DNA from: Pectobacterium aroidearum
GTDB taxonomy: Bacteria > Pseudomonadota > Gammaproteobacteria > Enterobacterales > Enterobacteriaceae
Length of the DNA: 64,000 nucleotides
Direction: 5' to 3'
Assembly: GCF_015689195.1 (NCBI RefSeq)
Contig: NZ_CP065044.1
Coordinates: 930,001 to 994,000, forward strand
Of the stretch, positions 7,620 through 16,244 are shown in pieces. The translations under genes and the position numbers were made by a program. The notes beneath the pieces were generated by a model. That model did not search any database, had not been told where the DNA came from, and saw nothing but the letters and a program-made list of their open reading frames with translations. Position 1 is the stretch's first letter, and each line of letters starts with the position of its first letter.

Positions 7620-9443
7620 TTATACTTTTAGGAAATTCCCCTGCATATCAACCACAAAGCGAGTCGCAGGCTCATCGTTGATATATCCCGCGAGGATTTT
7701 TAGCATCAGGCCGAAGCGATATTGCAGGCTGTCCGGCGGCAGCGTGGCCGTCGGCGTGTAGACCGCGAGCAGGGCGCGGTACTGCTTCACCCGCGCAGCC
7801 GGAATATCCTGCCAGGCGAGATCGCTGCCGTTGCGCAGGCAATACCAGTCGGTCACCAGCGTGAGCAGCGAAATATCTTGTAACCCCTCCGTGCCTGCGA
7901 CCGCATTCGGCTTGCGCGCGCTGGCATCAGGCAGCGCTTTGGCGTTAAGCGGTTCTTTTTGCTGCGCAATCCACAGCAGATCGGCGCAGTTCAGCGTGTT
8001 GATGAGAGGCGATAAATCTTCCGGCCAGTCTTTCACCAGAAAGCGTTGGCGTACCAGTAGCGCCAGATGATGATGCAGGAAATCGTAATAATCGCGGCTT
8101 TTCAGAATGTCGCCCAGCGGCTCACCGGTGCGCTCCAGCTCTTTCTGATAAAACGGGAACAGATGGTTGAACTGCGGCACGTTGCGCAGAACCAGCGTGT
8201 CGATATCGACGCGATCGCTATGCAGCGTCGCCAGTTTCATCGCGGGCGGGTAGGCGGCCAACGACGGCACCGCGACATTCACCAGCGTCCCTTGTGAGCC
8301 GCGATACACGCCGGTGTCGTTGACGTGCAGGTGGCCGCTGAAGTGCAGGCGGATTCCGGCCGCTAGCGCCTGTTCGGCGACGTCCGGCCGCGGCGTGCGT
8401 TTAATGAAACTGTTGCTGCCAAACAGCTGTTTTTCGTCCTCCACCGTACCGTCGAGGAAATCGACCAGCGGATAGTGTGAGAATACCAGCAGCTTCTTAT
8501 TCTGCGCTTTCGCCCGCTGTACCACCGATTTCACCCACGGCAGCATGAACGGCTTCTCGGTCAGTAAGGCATTCCAGCCGGTATTGCTGCTGGTGGAATA
8601 GCCTTCAATCCCTTCACGTTTCTCCGGGCCGTCTTTGACCTGATACACGTTGGCATCGATGGAAAGCAGCCACAGTCCCGGTTCCGGTTCTACCAGATAG
8701 GACGCATCGACAATGTTCCACTGTTTGCTGCCGTCCGGCGAGCGGGCGAGGTACTGGCGTTTACTGAGTTCGTCGCTGTCGCCAAACGGTGTTTCCCAGT
8801 GCAGGAAGTCGTCGCGCTTAAAGAAACCAAACGGCTTCATCAGCGGCAGGCCGCGTTCATAGCCAAGCGCCTGCATTTTAGCGGTGACAATCAGCGACTG
8901 TGCATCGCCAAGCTTAACGCCGGGCTTGCTGCTCAGCATCGTGCTGCTGCCGTCGGCGTTGAGCATCCTTTGCCAGGAATCATCGCCCTGTGGCCGATTG
9001 ACATCATGGTTGCCCGGCGTGGCGAAGAAGCGCATGCCGTGGCGCTGTTCATACTGTGTCAGGATGGCGGCAATGCCTTCAACAGTAGGCTGCTGGCCGT
9101 CATCTGAATAATCGCCGGACAGCACCACGTATTTCACCTGCTGTTTTGCCAGTTCGTCCAGCGCGGCCAGCAGTGCAAAGTAGGGTTCATTGAAGATGCG
9201 GGTCGAATTCACCGAATCTTTCAGGGTGCGAATGGTCAGCTTCTTTCCGGTCTGCGCATCGGGCAGGCCGTCAAAATCGTAGTTGCCGTAGATATTATGG
9301 ACGTGGACATCCGAAATAATGGCAATGCGCAGCGGACTGGCGGGCACTGAGGATTCGGCGTTGGCGTGAAAAAAACCGCCAGCCAGCGTAATGGCGCTGC
9401 CTGCGCCGAGCTTGACGAAAGTTCTGCGAGTGAGTGATGTCAT
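7620..9443 (-). CDS. Tat-exported calcineurin-like metallophosphoesterase
   Basis: The 607-residue product starts at the ATG at 9443 (GGAG six bases upstream; a further ATG at 9458 is less likely). Its N-terminus LTRRTFVKLG followed by a mildly hydrophobic stretch is a twin-arginine signal, so it is folded with its metals before export to the periplasm. Metallophosphoesterase motifs are in order: SDVHVH (D45, H47), GDYSDDG (D111), GNHD (145-147) and FSGHLH near residue 377. About 200 residues after the catalytic domain are helical and unrecognised. It is the last gene of the arm that begins with the binding protein at 12228, suggesting that it dephosphorylates or hydrolyses a phosphoester on the imported glycan. 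Substrate unknown. Confidence 0.78.
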   Translation of the reverse strand: MTSLTRRTFVKLGAGSAITLAGGFFHANAESSVPASPLRIAIISDVHVHNIYGNYDFDGLPDAQTGKKLTIRTLKDSVNSTRIFNEPYFALLAALDELAKQQVKYVVLSGDYSDDGQQPTVEGIAAILTQYEQRHGMRFFATPGNHDVNRPQGDDSWQRMLNADGSSTMLSSKPGVKLGDAQSLIVTAKMQALGYERGLPLMKPFGFFKRDDFLHWETPFGDSDELSKRQYLARSPDGSKQWNIVDASYLVEPEPGLWLLSIDANVYQVKDGPEKREGIEGYSTSSNTGWNALLTEKPFMLPWVKSVVQRAKAQNKKLLVFSHYPLVDFLDGTVEDEKQLFGSNSFIKRTPRPDVAEQALAAGIRLHFSGHLHVNDTGVYRGSQGTLVNVAVPSLAAYPPAMKLATLHSDRVDIDTLVLRNVPQFNHLFPFYQKELERTGEPLGDILKSRDYYDFLHHHLALLVRQRFLVKDWPEDLSPLINTLNCADLLWIAQQKEPLNAKALPDASARKPNAVAGTEGLQDISLLTLVTDWYCLRNGSDLAWQDIPAARVKQYRALLAVYTPTATLPPDSLQYRFGLMLKILAGYINDEPATRFVVDMQGNFLKV

Positions 9444-9461
9444 TGATGTCTCCGGCATTAT

Positions 9462-10376
9462 TTATAACGGATGGCTGTATAACGCATAATCATGACAGGC
9501 AATCAATCGTGCGCCGTCGAGCGCATCGCCCATCGGGGTGGCGAGTTGGGATTGCCACTCGTCCGGCAGCCAGGGACGAATATGTAAGCCGATGCTGCCC
9601 ATGAGCGATAAGCGAGGCGTGGCATGGCGCGCCACGGCGGCTAACAGCAGGCTGATTTCGCTGGCCGTCTGCGCCAACAGCGCGTGAGAAACGGCATCGT
9701 CCTGCTGAGCGCAGTCAAATACGCGGCGGGCGAACTGCGCGTAGTCACCCGGTTTTGCCTGCTGACTAAACCGCTGTAGCGCGTCGAGCGTGTTGGCAGC
9801 CTGCGCGTGCGCTGCGCTGGCGGAAAAGAAATCGTCGATGCTTTGACTGAGCGCAGACGGCGCGCACCAGCCATGCAGTACATCGTAGGTGTGTTGCAAT
9901 GCGGCCAGCCCGAGGCGTGCACCGCTACCCTGATCGGAGATCGGGAATTCATGGCCGCCGTAGGCGGTAATGGTCTGTTTCTGCCACGCCAGCCCGCAGG
10001 AGCCGGTTCCGGCAATGACCACGCCCGCTTCTTTCCCTTGATTGACGGCCAGACAGGCACCCAGCGCATCGGTATTGAGTACCTGAGCGGCATAAGGATG
10101 CGGCAACGCCAGAAAGGACTCGTAGGCGAGGCGATGTTCTGCGCTGGCGAGTGCCAGCCCGACTTTAAGCCGGGATACGTCATCCGGCGACAGTCCGCTA
10201 TGCTTTAGCGCCTGTGCGATGGCATCATCCACCGACTGGCGCACGCTTTCCACGCCGAGCAGCAGATTGGCGCGGCCGCCGTGCCCCTGACCGAGCGGCG
10301 TACCATCGGCCTGATAAATACGTGCCCGACAGCCAGTGCCGCCGCCATCTACACCGGCATAGAGCCATGTCGTCAT
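9462..10376 (-). CDS. BadF/N-acetylglucosamine-kinase-type sugar kinase
   Basis: A 304-residue ASKHA-fold kinase. The phosphate-1 loop AGVDGGGTGC (residues 7-16), the phosphate-2 loop IAGTGSCGLAW (121-131) and FPISDQGSGARLGLAALQ (144-161) are the pattern of the BadF/BadG and N-acetylglucosamine/glucosamine kinases. It should phosphorylate an amino sugar or hexose released in the cytoplasm from the oligosaccharide taken up by this locus; glucosamine or GlcNAc is the best guess from the family. The ATG overlaps the stop of the preceding kinase-like gene by four bases, and the metallophosphoesterase follows after 18 bases. Confidence 0.78.
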   Translation of the reverse strand: MTTWLYAGVDGGGTGCRARIYQADGTPLGQGHGGRANLLLGVESVRQSVDDAIAQALKHSGLSPDDVSRLKVGLALASAEHRLAYESFLALPHPYAAQVLNTDALGACLAVNQGKEAGVVIAGTGSCGLAWQKQTITAYGGHEFPISDQGSGARLGLAALQHTYDVLHGWCAPSALSQSIDDFFSASAAHAQAANTLDALQRFSQQAKPGDYAQFARRVFDCAQQDDAVSHALLAQTASEISLLLAAVARHATPRLSLMGSIGLHIRPWLPDEWQSQLATPMGDALDGARLIACHDYALYSHPL

Positions 10377-10924
10377 GATGCGCGTGCTCCTGAATCCAGA
10401 TAGGGAAGGCAGGCCACCGCCAGATCGCCGCTGAGGTCGACGGCGTCAGCCGGTGAGTCCGGCAGGCTATTGAGCAGTACGGTCAGCTCGTCAGCGCAGC
10501 GGGTCAGCAATTGCACCGCCAGCGCGTCGTGCGGGTGTGCCAGCACCCTTTTCCCTAGCAGGCTGTAGTCCACGGCCTGCGCCTGCTTTGACCAGTCGAT
10601 CACCCGATCGACATGCTTATCGAAGTGCAGGAACAGCGCTTCACTGAGTGGCGTAAGCGGCGTGATGCCCTCAACGGCCTGAAGCATCTCTTGCACCGCC
10701 CACAGTCCCAGCCGCGACAGGCTGCCCGGATTGCCGATGGGAAAGCTGTCGCCGCCGCGACAGCTCAGGAGACCGTCATGCCAGTGCAGCAGCCGGGTGA
10801 AACCGCCAGTGACCAGCAGATAGCGGCTTTGCCCTGACCAGCGCTGCTCGCATATCGCGCTTTCGCGCGTACAATCAAAGGGGCGATCGCCATCAATGTC
10901 GATCTCCCTTAGTTGCCATTTCAC
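10373..10924 (-). CDS. Degenerate paralogue of the adjacent sugar kinase, lacking the catalytic N-terminus
   Basis: A 183-residue protein from a GTG start (GTGA overlap with the binding-protein stop). It aligns by eye with its downstream neighbour: YLLVTGGFTRLLHWHD matches VVIAGTGSCGLAWQKQ, SFPIGNPGSLSRLGLWAVQE matches EFPISDQGSGARLGLAALQH, and DYSLLGKRVLAHPHDALAVQ matches DYAQFARRVFDCAQQDDAVS. The DGGGTG loop and the entire first lobe are absent, GTGSCG has become GGFTRL, and the conserved SDQG has become GNPG, so kinase activity is unlikely. Intact frame and coupled overlaps on both sides suggest selection as a regulatory or structural subunit rather than decay. Confidence 0.7.
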   Translation of the reverse strand: MKWQLREIDIDGDRPFDCTRESAICEQRWSGQSRYLLVTGGFTRLLHWHDGLLSCRGGDSFPIGNPGSLSRLGLWAVQEMLQAVEGITPLTPLSEALFLHFDKHVDRVIDWSKQAQAVDYSLLGKRVLAHPHDALAVQLLTRCADELTVLLNSLPDSPADAVDLSGDLAVACLPYLDSGARAS

Positions 10925-12228
10925 GGTGCGTTTTTCCGCTGTTGTTGATTGGTCGCGATCGTCTCGTTGAGGCGTTTCACATCGTTTGACGTCAGGCGCA
11001 GATACTCATCAAACGACACCTGATCGTTCAGATATTGGGTAAAGCGCGTCAGAATGATGGGGTACAGTTCGTTCGCACCCAAACTTTCCATGCGTTCCCA
11101 ATCAAAGACGTAAGACGGGATCTTTTTGATCTCTTCGCGTGCGGTGTTCAGGCCGTCGATCACGTGTTTATCTTTGGTCTGGTAGTGCAGATCGGCAATA
11201 TCCGCGCCGACGATGATATTGAAGCGTTCGGCAATCTCACGTTGCAGCGGTTCGCTGCCCAGCCACTCCATGAATTCGGCCACTTCCTGCGGATGTTTGG
11301 TGGTAGTGAACGGCATGATAAAGGTCGCACCGCCCATCGAAATGCACTTCTCTTTACAAGGTGCAGGCAGCACTTTCCAGTCAAAGCCGTCGCCAATCTG
11401 CTTACTGAATTGGTTCAACAGCCAGTTGCCGGAGAAGTAGGTCACGATGTTGCCGTTCACGAAATCGTCCGCCATGCTCTTGTACTGGCCGCCGCCCGCT
11501 GCGCCCCACATTTCACGTGGGAACACGCCTTCATCTGACCAGCGTTTCAGATCTTTAATCCACTGTTGCGCGGCGGCGTCTGGGAAGTTGATCAGCCCGT
11601 CTTTATCGTAGCGTGCGCCGTAAGAGTAGGCCGGACCGGAGAAGCGGAAACCGCTGCGGTCGATGGTGAAGGGGATATGTACGCCGGTTTTTTCCGCGAC
11701 CAGCTTCGAGGCTTTCATCAAATCATCAATCGTATAACCCGGCTGCGGCAGAGGAACGCCCGCCTGTTCAAACAGCGTCACGTTAACGAACGGTAGATCG
11801 GCCGTCCAGGACGCGACAAAGCCCGGCAGCGCATCTGCTTTATGCACGCCTTTTACACGCATGATCTTTTCGATACCGGCGCTGTAGCGTTTCTCAAAGG
11901 CGGCGGGGTCTTTCAGGTAAGGGCGCAAATCCAGCGTATACCCGAGCAATCCCATTTGTGTGGTTTTGGCAATATCCGGGCCTAAGCCCGCCGCTAACTG
12001 CATCGGTAACTGTGTTTGCAGCGCGTTATAGCCAGTGCTGACAAAATTCACGTCGATGCGCTCGTTGCTTTGGGAGAAAGCTTTCACTTTCTGTTCCATG
12101 AAATGCACTAATTCGGGATCGTCGTCACTATATAAAAATGTTATTTGCGTTTTGGCGGCTAACACGCTGTTGCTGAATAACCCCAGTGCAAGGGCGGAAA
12201 AAAATAACGCGGTGTTGGAACGCATCAT
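10921..12228 (-). CDS. ABC transporter sugar-binding protein (extracellular solute-binding family 1)
   Basis: A 435-residue periplasmic binding protein. The start is the ATG at 12228 (or the adjacent ATG at 12225), behind GGAGAGG; the GTG at 12240 lies upstream of that ribosome site. A signal peptide ends NSVLAAKTQITF, and the mature part shows the family 1 pattern (AAGLGPDIAKTTQMG; ALPGFVASWTADLPFVN; GNIVTYFSGNWLLNQF). It captures an oligosaccharide for the CUT1-type ABC importer encoded on the other arm (16245-19419), whose operon lacks a binding protein. A GTGA overlap couples it to the degenerate kinase gene. Confidence 0.88.
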   Translation of the reverse strand: MMRSNTALFFSALALGLFSNSVLAAKTQITFLYSDDDPELVHFMEQKVKAFSQSNERIDVNFVSTGYNALQTQLPMQLAAGLGPDIAKTTQMGLLGYTLDLRPYLKDPAAFEKRYSAGIEKIMRVKGVHKADALPGFVASWTADLPFVNVTLFEQAGVPLPQPGYTIDDLMKASKLVAEKTGVHIPFTIDRSGFRFSGPAYSYGARYDKDGLINFPDAAAQQWIKDLKRWSDEGVFPREMWGAAGGGQYKSMADDFVNGNIVTYFSGNWLLNQFSKQIGDGFDWKVLPAPCKEKCISMGGATFIMPFTTTKHPQEVAEFMEWLGSEPLQREIAERFNIIVGADIADLHYQTKDKHVIDGLNTAREEIKKIPSYVFDWERMESLGANELYPIILTRFTQYLNDQVSFDEYLRLTSNDVKRLNETIATNQQQRKNAP

Positions 12229-12325
12229 AAACCTCTCCACATCATAAGTTTGATTAATGACGTAAATACCCTGTCGCTGTTAACGGGGCTTATTTTCTTT
12301 CTGTGAATTATTCCGTTTTCTTATT

Positions 12326-12341
12326 AATGCAAATTTGCATT
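12326..12341. promoter_or_regulatory. Probable LacI-family operator O1
   Basis: Perfect 16-base palindrome AATGCAAATTTGCATT, about 98 bases upstream of the binding-protein start. An identical copy lies at 12522-12537. LacI-family proteins bind such even palindromes, and the gene at 19419 is the obvious candidate regulator. Confidence 0.75.
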
Positions 12342-12440
12342 CATCTGTCATTTTCATCATGCAATCATGGACAGAACCCCGACTGATTTATGTGAGGAAG
12401 GTTAAAGATATTTTAAATGTTGATTTAAATAAAGCATTTT

Positions 12441-12456
12441 TGTGATATTAATCACA
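12441..12456. promoter_or_regulatory. Perfect CRP-type site
   Basis: TGTGATATTAATCACA matches TGTGA-N6-TCACA exactly. It sits between the two LacI-type operators, so one CRP dimer could serve both divergent promoters and place the locus under catabolite control. Confidence 0.75.
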
Positions 12457-12521
12457 TATATAAACGTGAGGATCTTATTTATTAATGCGAAATGTCAATA
12501 AATGAATGCAAATGACAATTT

Positions 12522-12537
12522 AATGCAAATTTGCATT
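12522..12537. promoter_or_regulatory. Probable LacI-family operator O2
   Basis: Second perfect AATGCAAATTTGCATT palindrome, 196 bases from the first copy (start to start) and about 135 bases before the gene at 12672. A degenerate half-site AATGCAAATG occurs at 12505-12514. Two identical operators on either side of a CRP site suggest repression by looping. Confidence 0.75.
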
Positions 12538-12671
12538 GAAGTTGCGATATTACGGTGCAGAGAATGGCTCGCTGCCCTAAATATTGGCAGCGTACGCACA
12601 GCAAAAGTGCAAATACGTTCAGCCATACATTTTCGTTATTTTATTTGTCAAAGCCGTAAACAGGATTCCGT

Positions 12672-15134
12672 ATGAATATCGGTTGGAAATTAAAGAAGAA
12701 CGGCGTCATTAATCGGTTTTTGATTACCGAATTGACGGAAGAACGTTATTTCGCCGAACCGGATACGCTGCCGGATAAGGTGAATTACCGCTTTATTAAC
12801 GGCTTTGTCGATGTCGGCGTGTTGCCCTGCCGCGTGCGTTTTTTGCAGGAAGAGGCAAAGCGCGAGGTGGCGTTGCCGGACAATTTACGATTCCCGCTGA
12901 TGTGGAGTGGCGGCGATGAAAGCCGCAGCGTGAATTTCAGTGATTTCTGGCCGTGTCCGGTTCACGTTCAGCGCTTTTCCCGCTGCGTGATCCACAGCGA
13001 TAGCGCGCAGCCAGCCCCCTTTATGCTCAGCACCTGCGGCGGGGTGACGCTGTGGCTGAATGGCGAGCAGGTTGCCCGCTTTACGCCCTTTACCCGTAAT
13101 ACCGAACAAACCTGTGCTATCACGCTGCCGCTGAAAGCCGGGATGAACACGCTGGTGGTTCATAGCGAAGAGCTGTGCGAACGCGATACCGATTACCTGT
13201 TTAGCCTGTGTTATCAGGGGGAAGACACGCTCTGCTGGCAGCTTGACGACGACACGGCGCTCAGTGAACAACTGACCGCGCTGGATGGCTGGATAAACGG
13301 GCTGGCTCTGGAGAATAACCTGATTCAACCGCCCGTACTGGTGCTGAACAGTACGCAGCCGCTGCCGGAGTCCGTGACGATGGCGCATCGTTTGATTGGT
13401 AACGTCAACGAATCCGTCCCCGTATGGCAGCAGAAACAGACGCTGCCTGCTGGTAATCTGGGCTGGCAGGTGGATTTACCCTCCGCTCTGGTGGGCTACT
13501 ACGATCTGGTCTGCGCCGCGACCTGCAACGGTATTACGCTGACACGCACGCTCAGCTTTGGGCGTTTGCCTGAACAAACGATGCCCGCGTTACCGACGCT
13601 GGCAGCACGGCGTGAGGCGGTTCTACGCCATACCGCGCTGCACGGTTTTGAACGCCTCGGACGGCTGTTGGCGATTGTTGCGACAGGTGAGGGCAGCGAT
13701 GCTGCTGCGCCGATTCTCAACAGCGCGTTGCAAAAAATCAGCCGCCGCGAAGACTGTGCGGATTTCCAACTGGTGCCGTTGATTTGGCTGTGGCAGCGCT
13801 ATCAGGGGCAGCAATTGCCGCCGCAGGACTGGCGTCGCGTGCGTAGCGCCATTCTCGGTTTCCGCTACTGGATTGATGAACCGGGCAACGACACCATGTG
13901 GTTCTGGAGTGAAAACCACTGTCTGTGTTTCCACGTCGGGCAGTATCTGGCCGGACAAAACTTCCCCGATGATACCTTCCCGTGCAGCGGTCGCCGTGGT
14001 CTGGAGCAAAAGACGATTGCTCATGAACGCCTGACGCGCTGGTTTGATTCCATTCTGGAGCACGGTCTGGTGGAGTGGAACTCAGCGGCCTATTACCCCA
14101 TCGATCTGATTGGGTTGATGGCGCTGTACGAACTGGCGCAGGACGCCGATTTGCGCGAGAAATCTCGCGTGGTGATTGACCGCATCATGCTGATGACGGC
14201 GTGGGTACATCAGAACGGCGTCGCGGTGGGCACGATGGGACGCGCCTACGATAAAGAGCTGCGATCTGGCATGTTGACCGAGCTGTCCGGCTTGTGTGCG
14301 CTGATGTGGGGCGAGGGCTGGCTGATTCCGCACTGCGCCGCACTGCCGCTGCTGTGCCTGAGCGACTATCAACCGCCGGAAACGACGGATCGGATTGCAC
14401 ACTGGTCACTGCCGCACGGTGCAGAAGCACGCTGGGTACAAGGGCTGAACCGTAGCGCTCGCATCATCGCCTGGAAGCAACAGGATGTCGCCTTTTCTTC
14501 CGTTTTCGATCATCACCCCGGCCAGCCAGGACACCAGCAGCATCTGCTGGACGTACGGCTGGGGACACACTATGCCGCCCGCCTGTGGGTGAACCACCCC
14601 GGCGAGGATCGTCCTGACGGCGTGCACCGTCCTTCTTACTGGGCGGGTAACGGGCGTTTGCCGCACCTGATGCAGCACCGTAACCGCGCGCTGATGGTGT
14701 TCGATCTGCAACAGGATGTCCGTCCGTGGACGCACCTTTATCTGCCGCAAACTGCACTGGATGACGTCATCGTTGAAGACGTCTGGTGCTTTGTACGCGG
14801 CGGCAATGGCTATGCCGCCTTCCATAATCCCGCCGGATTACAGCCGTTTGCAACCGCAGGCCAGCAGGCGGAAGGCGAACTACGCGCGTATGGCGAACAG
14901 AACGTCTGGTTCGTTGCCGTGGACAGCGGCGACGGCGCACAAGGATTCGCCGCATTCGCTGCTCGCTTCCGAGGGCGTTCGCTGATACAGGACCGCGACG
15001 GCGTACGTATCGACGATCCCGATTACGGCGAACTGGCCTTTAGCCACACGGCAGGATTCAGCGTGGCGCAGCAGCCTTTCATTTTTCCCGACGATGTCCC
15101 GGTCGTCCCGCAGTTCAACACAGGAAACCCATGA
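12672..15134 (+). CDS. Cytoplasmic polysaccharide-lyase-like (heparinase II/III-type toroid) protein of unknown specificity
   Basis: An 820-residue protein without a signal peptide, so it should act in the cytoplasm on imported oligosaccharide. Residues of roughly 90-185 look like a galactose-binding-type beta sandwich (VTLWLNGEQVARF and LPLKAGMNTLVVHSEE). The middle third is helical, with WSENHCLCFHVGQYLAGQ (N415, H416), EWNSAAYYPIDLIGLMAL (Y474, Y475) and GRAYDKELRSG (Y526), a layout like alpha/alpha-toroid lyases that use Asn, His and Tyr. The last third is beta-rich. The next gene is an unsaturated uronyl hydrolase, the usual partner of a lyase. The start has AGGA six bases upstream. A non-catalytic or glycosidase role cannot be excluded. 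Confidence 0.6.
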   Translation: MNIGWKLKKNGVINRFLITELTEERYFAEPDTLPDKVNYRFINGFVDVGVLPCRVRFLQEEAKREVALPDNLRFPLMWSGGDESRSVNFSDFWPCPVHVQRFSRCVIHSDSAQPAPFMLSTCGGVTLWLNGEQVARFTPFTRNTEQTCAITLPLKAGMNTLVVHSEELCERDTDYLFSLCYQGEDTLCWQLDDDTALSEQLTALDGWINGLALENNLIQPPVLVLNSTQPLPESVTMAHRLIGNVNESVPVWQQKQTLPAGNLGWQVDLPSALVGYYDLVCAATCNGITLTRTLSFGRLPEQTMPALPTLAARREAVLRHTALHGFERLGRLLAIVATGEGSDAAAPILNSALQKISRREDCADFQLVPLIWLWQRYQGQQLPPQDWRRVRSAILGFRYWIDEPGNDTMWFWSENHCLCFHVGQYLAGQNFPDDTFPCSGRRGLEQKTIAHERLTRWFDSILEHGLVEWNSAAYYPIDLIGLMALYELAQDADLREKSRVVIDRIMLMTAWVHQNGVAVGTMGRAYDKELRSGMLTELSGLCALMWGEGWLIPHCAALPLLCLSDYQPPETTDRIAHWSLPHGAEARWVQGLNRSARIIAWKQQDVAFSSVFDHHPGQPGHQQHLLDVRLGTHYAARLWVNHPGEDRPDGVHRPSYWAGNGRLPHLMQHRNRALMVFDLQQDVRPWTHLYLPQTALDDVIVEDVWCFVRGGNGYAAFHNPAGLQPFATAGQQAEGELRAYGEQNVWFVAVDSGDGAQGFAAFAARFRGRSLIQDRDGVRIDDPDYGELAFSHTAGFSVAQQPFIFPDDVPVVPQFNTGNP

Positions 15135-15135
15135 C

Positions 15136-16242
15136 ATGAAGACAGGTTCACTTAACCGACAACAAACCGAAGCGCTGCTGGCGCAGGTGGCGCGGGCATT
15201 TTGCCGCCTGAAAGCGATTGACAGCGTGACGCAGGACGACACGCCGGACGCCGGGCTGACGATTCAATTCGAAGAGTGGGATTGGGAAGTCGGTGTCGGG
15301 CTGTACGGTTTCTGGAAGCTGGCGCATCTGACGCAGGACGACACCATGCTGACGACGCTGGCGAACTGGTATCAGCAAAAGCTGGATGCCGGGCTGCCGC
15401 CGCGTCAGATCAACTCGACGGCGCCGATGCTGGTGCTGGCATTGCTGTGTCAGGACAAACCGGATGCGCCCGCGCAGTGGCGTGAAACCGTGAGCGATTG
15501 GGCGGACTGGCTGCTGCACTCGCTGCCGAAAACCGAGGACGGGGGTTTCCAGCACACGGTGAAAGAGCGCCCGAACACCGGGCAACTGTGGGATGACACG
15601 CTGTTTATGGCCGGTCTGTTTCTGGTGGTCGCGGGGAAATTGCTCTCCCGCCGCGATCTCATTGAAGAGGCGGAATACCAGCTCGTCACGCACGCGCGCT
15701 ATCTGGCCGATGTGCGGAGCGGGCTGTGGTATCACGGCTGGACGTTCGTCGGTCGTCATCACTATGCCAATGCATTCTGGGGGCGCGGTAATGCCTGGAT
15801 CACGCTAGTGCTGCCGGAAATGCGGGTGCTGGCGGAAGATGAGCTGTCCGCGCCGGTACTGCGCATGCTGGAAGCGATTCTGGAACAGCAAACGACCACG
15901 CTGGCGCGCTGCCAGCACGAGTCCGGCCTGTGGCACACGCTGCTGGATGACCCGGATTCACCGCTGGAGACCTCTGCCAGCGCCGGGTTTATCGCTGGCA
16001 TTCTGACGGCGCGTCGGCTGGGAATGCTGCACGATTTCCCGCAGGAGGTGCTGGAAAAAGGCTATGCCGCCGTGGTGGCGCAGATTGACGCACAGGGTGT
16101 GGTGCAGGGTGTCTCGGACGGCACGGCGATGGGGCACGACTTACAGTTCTATCGCGATATTCCCAATGTTGCCGTGCCTTACGGGCAGGCGCTGGTCATG
16201 CTGATGTTATTGGCACAGTTAGATTCTGTTTGCGAGGGCTGA
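15136..16242 (+). CDS. Unsaturated uronyl hydrolase, GH88/GH105 (YteR-like)
   Basis: A 368-residue (alpha/alpha)6-barrel hydrolase without signal peptide, starting at ATG 15136. [12 protein letters not shown] (W152, D153, D154) is the GH105/GH88 hallmark holding the catalytic Asp, and [21 protein letters not shown] (181-odd to 240 region) and [15 protein letters not shown] near the end are typical. These enzymes hydrate the 4,5-double bond that lyases leave on glucuronyl or galacturonyl ends, releasing the unsaturated uronate. It directly follows the lyase-like gene, one base after its stop, and precedes the transporter ATPase by two bases. Rhamnogalacturonan disaccharide or a glucuronate-hexosamine disaccharide are possible substrates; the kinase in the other arm favours the second. 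Confidence 0.8.
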   Translation: MKTGSLNRQQTEALLAQVARAFCRLKAIDSVTQDDTPDAGLTIQFEEWDWEVGVGLYGFWKLAHLTQDDTMLTTLANWYQQKLDAGLPPRQINSTAPMLVLALLCQDKPDAPAQWRETVSDWADWLLHSLPKTEDGGFQHTVKERPNTGQLWDDTLFMAGLFLVVAGKLLSRRDLIEEAEYQLVTHARYLADVRSGLWYHGWTFVGRHHYANAFWGRGNAWITLVLPEMRVLAEDELSAPVLRMLEAILEQQTTTLARCQHESGLWHTLLDDPDSPLETSASAGFIAGILTARRLGMLHDFPQEVLEKGYAAVVAQIDAQGVVQGVSDGTAMGHDLQFYRDIPNVAVPYGQALVMLMLLAQLDSVCEG

Positions 16243-16244
16243 CA

